Source: Amycolatopsis xylanica (GTDB lineage Bacteria; Actinomycetota; Actinomycetes; Mycobacteriales; Pseudonocardiaceae). Taken from it: a stretch of DNA of 64,000 nucleotides. Below the pieces are notes generated by a model. The model did no database searches. It was not told where the DNA came from and saw only the letters and a program-made list of their open reading frames with translations. Positions within the stretch are counted from its first letter, which is position 1. Every line of letters starts with the position of its first letter. The position numbers were made by a program, and so were the translations under genes. Below, one piece after another: positions 1-7,074 of the stretch. The DNA lies in assembly GCF_900107045.1 (NCBI RefSeq), contig NZ_FNON01000003.1, positions 372,001 to 436,000 of the forward strand, read 5' to 3'.

Positions 1-6
1 GGGACC

Positions 7-702
7 TTAGCCACGGTCGGCGATCAGTTTGTAGCCGACGCCGAAGACGGTCAGCAGGTGCGCGGGCCGTCGCGGGTCGGCCTCGATCTTCTTGCGCAGG
101 TTCATCATGTGCACGTCGATGATGCGCGTGGTGATGAACTGGTCGAACCCGCGCGTCAGGTCCAGCAGCTGCTGGCGGGTGAACACCCGGCCGGGTTGTT
201 TCGCCAGCACTTCGAGGATCTGGAACTCGCCGGGCGTGCAGTCGACGACCCGGCCGTCGACCGACACCTCGTGCCGCACCGGGTCCACCCGCAGCGGGCC
301 GACGCGCAGCACCTCGGCGTCCGCGTCGCCGTTCTGCCTGGTCCGCCGCAGCAGCGTGCGGACCCGCGCCATCAGCTCACGCGGGCTGTAGGGCTTGGTC
401 ATGTAGTCGTCGGCGCCCAGGTCGAGGCCGAGCAGCAGATCGTCCTCTGTGGACCGTGCGGTGAGCATCAGCACCGGCACGTCGGACTCGGCGCGCAGCG
501 TCCGGCACACCTCGAGGCCGTCGACACCGCCCGGCATCATCACGTCGAGCACCACCAGGTCGGGCCGCTGCCGCCTGGCCTCGTCGAGCGCCGACCGGCC
601 GTCACCGGCGACGACCACCGTGTGGCCCTCCTCCTGGAGGTAGAGCCGCACGACCTCAGCCTGCTTCTCGTCGTCTTCCGCGACGAGGATGTGAGCGCAC
701 AC
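7..702 (-). CDS. OmpR/PhoB-family response regulator
   Basis: DNA-binding response regulator of 231 residues, full length for the family. The receiver domain (about 1-115) has the acidic pocket D10/D11, phosphoacceptor D53 in LVVLDVMMPGG, T81 and K103. The C-terminal half (about 130-228) is an OmpR-type winged helix (TPGEFQILEVLA, then TRIIDVHMMNLRKKIE). It should dimerise on phosphorylation and control promoters with a partner kinase. No kinase lies beside it inside the window; one may lie to the left. It is divergent from the Crp/Fnr gene with only about 33 bp between the starts, so both promoters must overlap or sit inside the neighbour. Family assignment is secure; the signal and regulon are unknown. 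Confidence 0.95.
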   Translation of the reverse strand: MCAHILVAEDDEKQAEVVRLYLQEEGHTVVVAGDGRSALDEARRQRPDLVVLDVMMPGGVDGLEVCRTLRAESDVPVLMLTARSTEDDLLLGLDLGADDYMTKPYSPRELMARVRTLLRRTRQNGDADAEVLRVGPLRVDPVRHEVSVDGRVVDCTPGEFQILEVLAKQPGRVFTRQQLLDLTRGFDQFITTRIIDVHMMNLRKKIEADPRRPAHLLTVFGVGYKLIADRG

Positions 703-735
703 GAGGCGACCCTATGCTGGCCGGTTGTCCGTAGC

Positions 736-1452
736 ATGGGGAGGATGGGGGGTCTACTGGAACCGGCGGCCGGATCCCTGGTCACGTATCTCTCGCCCGA
801 GGACCGGCGCTTCCTGCTCGGGCTCGGTTCCCGGCGCCGCCATCCCCGTGGCGAACTGCTGCTGCGCCAGGGTGATCCGACCGGGCATCTGCTGCTGATC
901 ACCGAGGGCTGGGTCAAGATCTCGTCGTCGATCCCCGGCGGCCTCGAGCTGCTCACCGGGCTGCGCGGGCCCGGCCATCTCATCGGCGAGCTGGCCGCAC
1001 TGTACGGCGCGCCGCGCGGCGCGGACGTGCACACGGTCGAGACGGTCGAGCTGGTGGTGATCACCCGCGAGCGGTTCCTCGCCTGCCTGCTCGACCGCCC
1101 GGCGATCACGATCGCGCTGGTCAAGCAGATGGCGGACCGGGTCAGCGAGGCCGAGAACATGCGCCGGTGGTTCGCCATGCACGACGTCACCAAGCGCATC
1201 GCGGCCTCGCTGCTCCACCTGGCCCAGCAGCACGGCGTCGAGGGCCCGGCCGGGCTGGTCATCCGGATCCCGCTCACCCAGCAGGATCTGGCGAACCACG
1301 TCGGCGCGACCCGGCGATCCGTGGCTCGGGCGATGACCGCGCTGCGCGAGCGCGGGCTGATCACCGCGGCGAACCGCCGTCATGTCGTGCCGAGTCTCGA
1401 AGAACTGCGCGCTTTTCTCGAGGAATCCCCGAATGGCGTAGCGCCTGTGTGA
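736..1452 (+). CDS. Crp/Fnr-family transcriptional regulator
   Basis: Transcription regulator of about 238 residues. The N-terminal half is a cyclic-nucleotide-binding beta barrel (RRRHPRGELLLRQGD, then GPGHLIGELAALYG). The C-terminal half is an HTH_Crp winged helix (LTQQDLANHVGATRRSVARA, then LRERGLI). I place the start at the ATG at 736; an in-frame ATG at 745 is an alternative. The open frame extends further upstream only because it runs antisense to the response regulator. No Fnr-type cysteine cluster is visible, so a cyclic nucleotide or no ligand is more likely than an Fe-S cluster. It is not necessarily the global Crp of the genome: the barrel differs from classic Crp (IGELAAL is present, but the phosphate-binding Arg context is unclear). 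Confidence 0.93.
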   Translation: MGRMGGLLEPAAGSLVTYLSPEDRRFLLGLGSRRRHPRGELLLRQGDPTGHLLLITEGWVKISSSIPGGLELLTGLRGPGHLIGELAALYGAPRGADVHTVETVELVVITRERFLACLLDRPAITIALVKQMADRVSEAENMRRWFAMHDVTKRIAASLLHLAQQHGVEGPAGLVIRIPLTQQDLANHVGATRRSVARAMTALRERGLITAANRRHVVPSLEELRAFLEESPNGVAPV

Positions 1453-1487
1453 CATCTGTCGTCGCCGCTGTCCCGCTTTGCCGTCAT

Positions 1488-1505
1488 GCTCGGACAAGTC
1501 CGAGC
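1488..1505. promoter_or_regulatory. Perfect palindrome before micro-ORF
   Basis: GCTCGGAC-AA-GTCCGAGC is an 8-bp perfect inverted repeat between the crp-type gene and the small ORF at 1528. It could be an operator for the downstream unit or a short hairpin ending the upstream transcript. There is no T-tract, so I favour an operator. Confidence 0.35.
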
Positions 1506-1527
1506 AGTCCGCGAGGGAGGGGACCCC

Positions 1528-1626
1528 ATGCGCCTACACATGCCACCGTCCTTGCTGGCGAAACTGTGCTTCGCCGCCTTCCTCGCGGGCGCGCTCGTGA
1601 GCAAGCTGCTCAGCATCGCGTACTGA
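1528..1626 (+). CDS. Small single-span membrane peptide (32 aa)
   Basis: A 32-codon ORF preceded by a strong Shine-Dalgarno (GGGAGGGGA at about 1514-1522) at good spacing from an ATG. The peptide starts MRLHMPP and then has about 20 hydrophobic residues (LLAKLCFAAFLAGALVSKLL), which fits one transmembrane helix with a short basic N-terminus. It lies between the Crp/Fnr gene and the flavin oxidoreductase on the same strand and could be a leader or an accessory membrane micro-protein of that unit. I do not recognise a family. The evidence is the RBS and composition only; conservation in relatives would decide. Confidence 0.45.
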   Translation: MRLHMPPSLLAKLCFAAFLAGALVSKLLSIAY

Positions 1627-1712
1627 AGACCGCCCCATCGGCCATGGCGGCACCCCGGCCGGTGTCCCTACTTTCGAGGAATAAGGGGAAATACGCTCGC
1701 CGGGAGGTCGCC

Positions 1713-3098
1713 GTGTCCGCATCCGTCTTCGCCAGGCTGAGCACCGGGGAACCACCCGCGCGGACCGAGATCGTGATGGACAAGGCCGTGGTGCTCGGGG
1801 GGAGCATCGCGGGCCTGCTGGCAGCGCGCGTGCTCGCCGATCACGCCCACACGGTGGTGATCGTCGAGCGTGACGAGCTGCCCGGGGTGCCCGGCCCTCG
1901 GCCGGGCACCCCACACGACGGGCAGGTGCACGGCCTGCTGCCCGGCGGTCTGGTCCAGCTCGACCGGTTCTTCCCCGGCTTCTCGGCGGAGGCGCTGGCC
2001 GAGGGCGCGCTCTTCTCGCCGTCCGAGCGGACCAGGCAGTACATCGACGGCTTCGCGAAGGTGCCCGACGGCCGGATGGGGATCCTGACCTGCAGCAGGC
2101 CGTTGCTCGAAGCGCTGATCCGCCGGCGCACGCTGGAGCTGCCGAACGTCAAGGTGATCACCGCGCGCGCCACCGACCTCGTGCTGTGGGGCGGCGTCGT
2201 CACCGGCGTCCGGTGCGCGGCGGGAAGCGAGGAATGGATCGAGGAAGCGGATTTCGTGGCCGACGCGATGGGCCGCGCGAGCAAGATGTCCGACTGGCTT
2301 TCCGCGCACGGCTGGGAAAGCCCGCGCCTGCGGCGCCTGCCGATCAACGTCAACTACGCCACCGGGTTCTTCCGCCGCGCCGAGGCGGAGCCCGCGATCG
2401 GCACGGCGATCGCCTACCGGAGCCCGAGCGCCGAACTGCCGAAGGTGGGGGTCGCGGCGCTGGTGGCGATCGAGGACGCCCAGTGGATGGTGCTGCTCGC
2501 CGGATTCGGCGACGAACGGCCCGGCCGGACGCTGGAAGAGATGCGCGTGCTCAGCTCCGGGGAACCGGCCGTCTTCGGCGAGGCGACGGCCGGCGAGCCC
2601 GTCGGCGACATCGTCACCTTCCGCCTGGCCGACTCCCGCCGCCGCGACTACCACGGCCTCAAGCGGTATCCGGCCAGGCTGATCAGCATCGGTGACGCGG
2701 TCGCGTCGTTCAACCCGGTGTACGGCCAGGGCATGTCCTCGGCGGCGTTGCAGGCGTCGGCGCTCTCGGAGTACCTGCGCGGCGGACCCGATCTGAACCA
2801 GCCAGCCCGTGCTTTCCTGGCCACGCAACGGGTCGTCGCCGACGCCGCCTGGAAGATGTCCACCGCGGCCGACCTGGCACGGCCGGACATCCACGGGCCG
2901 TACCCGCGCTGGTTCCGGCTCGACCAGTGGCTGACCGGGCAGGTCATCGCCGCCTCGGTGACCGACGCCGAGACCGCCGCGCGGTTCAACGCGGTGACCT
3001 ACATGCTCCGGCACCCGCGCACGCTGCGGTCACCCGGAACGCTGCTGCGCGCGTTCCGGGTGAACCGCCGCCTGCGTCAGTCCCCGCAGCAGGCGTGA
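1713..3098 (+). CDS. FAD-dependent oxidoreductase/monooxygenase
   Basis: Flavoprotein of about 461 residues of the PHBH/geranylgeranyl-reductase-like superfamily. The dinucleotide fold starts with KAVVLGGSIAGLLAARVLA and ends in the acidic VIVERD. The second FAD motif is ISIGDAVASFNPVYGQGMSS (about 322-345). I chose the GTG at 1713 because GGGAGG precedes it by 5 nt; the ATG at 1776 would begin right at the Rossmann strand but has no visible RBS. Its substrate is unknown, and no ferredoxin or polyketide genes lie nearby. Its 3' end overlaps the convergent amidohydrolase by 22 nt. Confidence 0.85.
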   Translation: MSASVFARLSTGEPPARTEIVMDKAVVLGGSIAGLLAARVLADHAHTVVIVERDELPGVPGPRPGTPHDGQVHGLLPGGLVQLDRFFPGFSAEALAEGALFSPSERTRQYIDGFAKVPDGRMGILTCSRPLLEALIRRRTLELPNVKVITARATDLVLWGGVVTGVRCAAGSEEWIEEADFVADAMGRASKMSDWLSAHGWESPRLRRLPINVNYATGFFRRAEAEPAIGTAIAYRSPSAELPKVGVAALVAIEDAQWMVLLAGFGDERPGRTLEEMRVLSSGEPAVFGEATAGEPVGDIVTFRLADSRRRDYHGLKRYPARLISIGDAVASFNPVYGQGMSSAALQASALSEYLRGGPDLNQPARAFLATQRVVADAAWKMSTAADLARPDIHGPYPRWFRLDQWLTGQVIAASVTDAETAARFNAVTYMLRHPRTLRSPGTLLRAFRVNRRLRQSPQQA

Positions 3099-6000
3099 TC
3101 CGTCCATTCGGGACGGTGCCACCACTCGTCGGCGAACTGCGCCGTCTGTCCACTCTGGACGATCTGGGCGGTGGCCGCTGCCGGGTGCTCGTACGGCGCC
3201 AGCAGCTCGTCGACCGTGTGCGCTTGCCCGCCGACCATGACGCCGCGGACCGCCGCCGCGGCGGCGATGTCGGTGAGCGGGTCACCGTCGACGATCACCA
3301 GGTCCGCCTTGGCTCGCGGCGCGATCACGCCGATCGTGCCGTCGAGCCCGAGCCAGCGCGCCGGGTTGGCGGTGGCCGCGGTCAGCGCTTCGTACGGGGT
3401 GAAGCCGTAGCGGACCATCGCGCGCAGGTTGGTGTGCAAGGAGATCGCGATGTTGTCGAGCGGGGCGTCGGTGCCCGCCAGCACGACACCGCCCGCACGC
3501 TGGATGCGCAGCATCATCTCGGCCTGGCCCTTGAGGATCGCGCGCATCGTTTCAGCGGCCGGTGTCCGCGCGTCGTCGGCCTTCTGCACCAGCCGGTCGT
3601 ACTCCCATGACGGGTTCAGCACCCGGGTGCGCCGGTCGGTGACCAGCGAACGGTCGTCACCGTAGAGCACGCTGGAGTTGAACAGCGTGGTCGAGATGCC
3701 CATGCCGGACCCGGCGAACAGCGCGACGACATCGCCGTACGTGCGGCCGATCCGCGAGCCGGTGTGGGAGTAGCCGAGGCGGTTGGTGGCGCCGTAGTGC
3801 TCCATCCCGTCCATACCCAGGTGCGCGGCCGGATACAGGTAGTGCGAGGTCAGCGGCAGTCCTGCGCGGTGCGCGGCCGCGACGGCGGCCGCCTGGTACT
3901 CGTTCGGGAACCGGACGTAGGTCTTGATCAGGTCGTACCGCAGCTTCCGCGCGCGCTCGAACTCCTTGTCCAGCAACGAGATCGAGCGGTTCGGGCGCAT
4001 GAAGTTGTAGTAGACGCGCGAGCCGTCGATCGCCTCGCCGGTGGCGAAGAACCGCGGCCCGGTGAGCGCGCCGGATTCGAGCGCCTCTCTGGTCTCCACC
4101 ATCTGGTACGCCGGGTCGCCGGGCGACCTGGTCGAGGTGATCCCGTACGCGAGCCAGAGCCTGCCCTGCCTCGCTCCCCACTGACGGCCACGCAGGTGCC
4201 AGTGGACGTGCGCGTCGATGAGACCGGGCATGACCGTACGCGTGGACGCGTCCACCGTGGCAGGCCCGGGACCAGCCGGAACGACACCGGCGATGCGATC
4301 GCCGTCGACGATCACGTCGACATTGCGTCGCAGCTCCTTCGCCTTGCCGTCCCACAGCGCGCCCGCGCGGACGACCAGCTTCTGCCGGACGACCGGCCGC
4401 TGCCAGCGCAGGTCGACCGGAACCGTGGCGGGCGGCCCACCGGCGATCGACTGCGTGCGCAGCTCGCCGTTATTCAGGTACAGCAACGCGTCCGACCCCA
4501 CCCAGGCGAGCGAGTCGGTCACCTCGTGGGTGACCTGCTTCGGCTGCCCGGTGAACGTTCCGGTGGCATCCACCGGCACGATCCACGCCGTCGACTCGAC
4601 GACGAACGACAGGTACTTGCCGTCCGGCGACCAGACCGGGCCGTCGTCACCGCGCGTGGACAGCGACGCGTGCGGCATCGGCTCGCTGTACTGCAGCGTG
4701 CCCGCACGCAGGTTGACCAGCAGGATCTGGCTGGTGCCCTCGCGGTACCGCTTGGAATACGGCTTCACCGCCGCGAGCGCGAGCGTGGTGCCGTCCGGCG
4801 ACCAGGTCGGCCTGCCCGGCATGAACAGCGTCGGCGCGACCTGCTTCGGCACGCCACCCGCGACGTCGACGATCCAGGTGGCGCCGTCGTGGTCCTGGTA
4901 CGCGATCCGCGAGCCGTCCGGCGAGAACCGTGGTGTCAACTGCGCGCCGGGCAGGCCGGTGAGCCGCTTCGTCCCGCCGGTGGCGATGTCGAGCGACCAC
5001 AGGTCGGCGTCGCCAGCCTTGTCCGAGGCGTACACCAGCGTCTTGCCGTCCGGCGAGAAGTCGGGATCTGAGTTGAAGTAGCCGTCGGCCAGCAGTTTGC
5101 GTGGCTTCCGCTCGCCGATTTTGAGCAGCCACAACGCGTTCAGCGCGCGGAAGGCGACCTGCGAGCCATCGCGTGAGACGACCGGCGACGCGATCCCCTG
5201 CGCCTGCCGCTCGCGGTGATCGTCGAGATCGCGGACCAGCTGGCGGTATTTGCGCTTGGCGACGAACGGCACGGTGGCGGTGAACCCGACATCGACCGGC
5301 GGCGTGCCCCCGAGCTTGCGCCGCCGGATCCGGCCGTCCGCGGTGTAGAGCAGCTCATCGGCCGCCAGCCAGCCCACCGGGAACGCGAACACGTCCTCGT
5401 CCCCCGTGACGACCTGGTCGCCGACGACGAGTTCCGGCTTGGCGCCGGTGAGCCGGACGTACGCGAGCTTGCCGTCCGGCGCGAACGACGGCCCGTACAC
5501 CTTCGCGCCCGCCGGCGCGGTGACCGCACGGGTGACCACCCCGGATTCCAGCTCGAGGACGTCGATGGCCAGATCGTCGACCGTGTACGCGACCCGCTTG
5601 CCATCGTGCGACCAGCCGGGCGTGGCCTCCTCGGCGGCGGTGTCGGTGAGCTTGGTGATCTCGCCGGTCGCCACCGTCAACCGGTGCACGCCGTAACTGC
5701 CGCCCCGATCCGACGCGAAGACGATCGACGCGCCGTCGGGCGAGAACTTCGGCTCGCGATGATCGAACGGGCCTTGCGTGTGCTGCCGGGCGCCGGAGCC
5801 GTCGACCCCGATGCTCCACAGGTGATAGTTCCCGTCCCGGTACGACTGGAACACCAGCCGCCGCCCGTCCGGCGAGAACGCGGGCTGCGTCGCGTCGGCG
5901 AAGTCGTCGGTGAGCCTGCGCGCCTCACCACCCGCGATCGGCACCACCCAGATGTTGGTCAGCAGGTCGAACGCGACCAGCTTGCCGTCCGGCGAGACGG

Positions 6001-6169
6001 CCACGCTGATGTTCGTGCCCTCGCGGACCGTGGTCTTCTTCGAAGATTCTTGTGGTGTTTCCGTTGTTTCCGGATCCGCCCGCGCGGTCTCGGTGCCCAC
6101 GAGACCGGCGGCGACCGCGGCCGCCCCCGTGCCTATGAGCATGTTCCTGCGCGTCAGTTCGCCGCTCAT
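3077..6169 (-). CDS. Tat-exported TolB-propeller amidohydrolase
   Basis: Large secreted protein of 1030 residues with two parts. The N-terminus carries a twin-arginine signal (TRRNMLIG followed by an Ala/Gly-rich stretch), so export should be folded and Tat-dependent. Residues about 45-580 contain repeated PD40/TolB-type blades (FSPDGRRLVFQS, FSPDGKTLVYAS, WSPDGKYLSF). The C-terminal part (about 610-1010) is a metal-dependent amidohydrolase with GLIDAHVHWH near residue 650 and AGTDAPLDN near 900. The family resembles imidazolonepropionase or prolidase-like enzymes; the substrate cannot be read from sequence. I chose the ATG at 6169 because GGGAGGA precedes it and the Tat motif follows directly; the frame extends upstream without support. 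Confidence 0.92.
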   Translation of the reverse strand: MSGELTRRNMLIGTGAAAVAAGLVGTETARADPETTETPQESSKKTTVREGTNISVAVSPDGKLVAFDLLTNIWVVPIAGGEARRLTDDFADATQPAFSPDGRRLVFQSYRDGNYHLWSIGVDGSGARQHTQGPFDHREPKFSPDGASIVFASDRGGSYGVHRLTVATGEITKLTDTAAEEATPGWSHDGKRVAYTVDDLAIDVLELESGVVTRAVTAPAGAKVYGPSFAPDGKLAYVRLTGAKPELVVGDQVVTGDEDVFAFPVGWLAADELLYTADGRIRRRKLGGTPPVDVGFTATVPFVAKRKYRQLVRDLDDHRERQAQGIASPVVSRDGSQVAFRALNALWLLKIGERKPRKLLADGYFNSDPDFSPDGKTLVYASDKAGDADLWSLDIATGGTKRLTGLPGAQLTPRFSPDGSRIAYQDHDGATWIVDVAGGVPKQVAPTLFMPGRPTWSPDGTTLALAAVKPYSKRYREGTSQILLVNLRAGTLQYSEPMPHASLSTRGDDGPVWSPDGKYLSFVVESTAWIVPVDATGTFTGQPKQVTHEVTDSLAWVGSDALLYLNNGELRTQSIAGGPPATVPVDLRWQRPVVRQKLVVRAGALWDGKAKELRRNVDVIVDGDRIAGVVPAGPGPATVDASTRTVMPGLIDAHVHWHLRGRQWGARQGRLWLAYGITSTRSPGDPAYQMVETREALESGALTGPRFFATGEAIDGSRVYYNFMRPNRSISLLDKEFERARKLRYDLIKTYVRFPNEYQAAAVAAAHRAGLPLTSHYLYPAAHLGMDGMEHYGATNRLGYSHTGSRIGRTYGDVVALFAGSGMGISTTLFNSSVLYGDDRSLVTDRRTRVLNPSWEYDRLVQKADDARTPAAETMRAILKGQAEMMLRIQRAGGVVLAGTDAPLDNIAISLHTNLRAMVRYGFTPYEALTAATANPARWLGLDGTIGVIAPRAKADLVIVDGDPLTDIAAAAAVRGVMVGGQAHTVDELLAPYEHPAAATAQIVQSGQTAQFADEWWHRPEWTDHACCGD

Positions 6170-6207
6170 CCGTACATTCCTCCCAGTGGTTTCCCCCTGT
6201 CGGTGAT

Positions 6208-6235
6208 TATCCGGGGAACACCGACAAGAACGGCA
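6208..6235. promoter_or_regulatory. Inverted repeat in divergent promoter region
   Basis: TGTCGGTG and CACCGACA form an 8-bp inverted repeat inside the roughly 95-bp space between the Tat amidohydrolase and the divergent membrane protein gene. It is a candidate shared operator; no cognate regulator is assigned. Confidence 0.3.
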
Positions 6236-6263
6236 GTCTTGACTGTCCGACGTACGATGGGGC

Positions 6264-6641
6264 ATGGCCATCGCCGCCAATCTGGCGTTGTACGCGGTCG
6301 TGGTCGTCACCCCGACCGCGGCCACCTGGGCCATACTCAAACTCCCTGGCCTGATCGAGAAAAAGCGCGCCAATCGGAGAATCCCGGAGCCTTCGGTCGA
6401 GCAGCTCGCCGCAGACCTGCGCCGGGTGCACCGCCTGCTCGCCGACTACGGCCCCGGAATCCCGGCGGCCCGCAGGCTCAGCGCACGTCAGGCCTACGAC
6501 GCGCTGCTGGTCCAAGCGTGCGCGGCCGTGCGCGTGAAGCACCATCTCGACGATCTGCCGGAGGGGATGGAGCGCGAGATCGAGCGGCTCACCGTGGCGG
6601 AAAGTCTGCGCAAGGCCGGGCTCAGGTTGACGGACTCGTGA
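6264..6641 (+). CDS. Small membrane-anchored hypothetical protein
   Basis: Protein of 125 residues with one N-terminal hydrophobic helix (AIAANLALYAVVVVTPTAATWAIL). A cytoplasmic, charged, helical remainder follows (LAADLRRVHRLLADYG, then EIERLTVAESLRKAG). No enzymatic motif is visible; I do not recognise the family. It is transcribed away from the amidohydrolase. Its TGA stop is formed by the first bases of a 42-bp palindromic repeat (starting at 6637), so the element defines the end of this gene. Confidence 0.75.
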   Translation: MAIAANLALYAVVVVTPTAATWAILKLPGLIEKKRANRRIPEPSVEQLAADLRRVHRLLADYGPGIPAARRLSARQAYDALLVQACAAVRVKHHLDDLPEGMEREIERLTVAESLRKAGLRLTDS

Positions 6642-6678
6642 GTGTTGCGACCGGTTCTAACCGGCCGTACCACTCACG
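6637..6678. repeat. 42-bp palindromic repeat, copy 1
   Basis: First of eight 42-bp elements in this window, each starting CGTGAG, ending CTCACG and centred on CCGGTT-N2-AACCGG. This copy supplies the stop codon of the gene ending at 6641. It may form a cruciform or an RNA hairpin able to act as a transcript end. Confidence 0.9.
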
Positions 6679-6692
6679 ACCCCCTTACCTGA

Positions 6693-6797
6693 GTGAGGGC
6701 CTCCCTCACCCAGCCCGGGTTGGTGAGGGCCTCCGTCACCCAGATATATGGGTCAGGGCCTCCCTCACCCAACGATTCAAGTCAGGGAGGCCCTCAC
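6693..6797. repeat. Cluster of GTGAGGGCCTCCCTCAC palindromes
   Basis: Four short palindromes lie in 105 bp: GTGAGGGCCTCCCTCAC at 6693-6709, one-mismatch copies at 6723-6739 and 6752-6768, and an inverted copy at 6781-6797. The spacers differ. This looks like repeated insertion or duplication of a small hairpin, not coding sequence. Confidence 0.85.
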
Positions 6798-6816
6798 TGT
6801 GCGATAAGGCTCGGGA

Positions 6817-6865
6817 CGCGAGTGGTAACTCTGCTGCATCTAACGGAGCAGAGTTACCACTCGCG
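6817..6865. repeat. 19-bp perfect inverted repeat
   Basis: Arms 6817-6835 and 6847-6865 (inner part GAGTGGTAACTCTGCT) pair perfectly around an 11-nt loop. It is unrelated in sequence to the 42-bp family apart from the outer GAGTG motif, and lies in the same gene-free cluster. Confidence 0.85.
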
Positions 6866-6886
6866 CGCAGGCTTTTCACGCTCGAA

Positions 6887-6931
6887 CGAGGGGATCCCCC
6901 GCTGCGTCCAACGCAGCAGGGGAGCCCCTCG
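6887..6931. repeat. 21-bp imperfect inverted repeat
   Basis: Arms 6887-6907 and 6911-6931 pair with two mismatches (CGAGGGG with CCCCTCG outside, GCTGCGT with ACGCAGC inside). It is another hairpin of the same intergenic cluster. Confidence 0.8.
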
Positions 6932-6959
6932 CCCACAGCCCGGCCACGGGAGCCGGGGT

Positions 6960-7001
6960 CGTGAGTGATGCGGCCGGTTCTAACCGGCCGTACCACTCAC
7001 G
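6960..7001. repeat. 42-bp palindromic repeat, copy 2
   Basis: Same length and ends as the copy at 6637, with one internal difference between arms. It closes the palindrome cluster upstream of the amidohydrolase gene at 7075. The rest of the 6642-7074 gap contains no gene that I can support. Confidence 0.9.
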
Positions 7002-7074
7002 ACCGCGTGGGACTTTCGCACGGCCATGAACTAGCGTGATCTTGTCACGCTAGTTCTGACTGGGGAGTTGGACC

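Noticed and set aside
58..735. Long N-terminal extension of the Crp/Fnr frame (464 residues in total)
   Set aside because: The added 226 residues are the antisense of the response regulator gene and have no domain or RBS.
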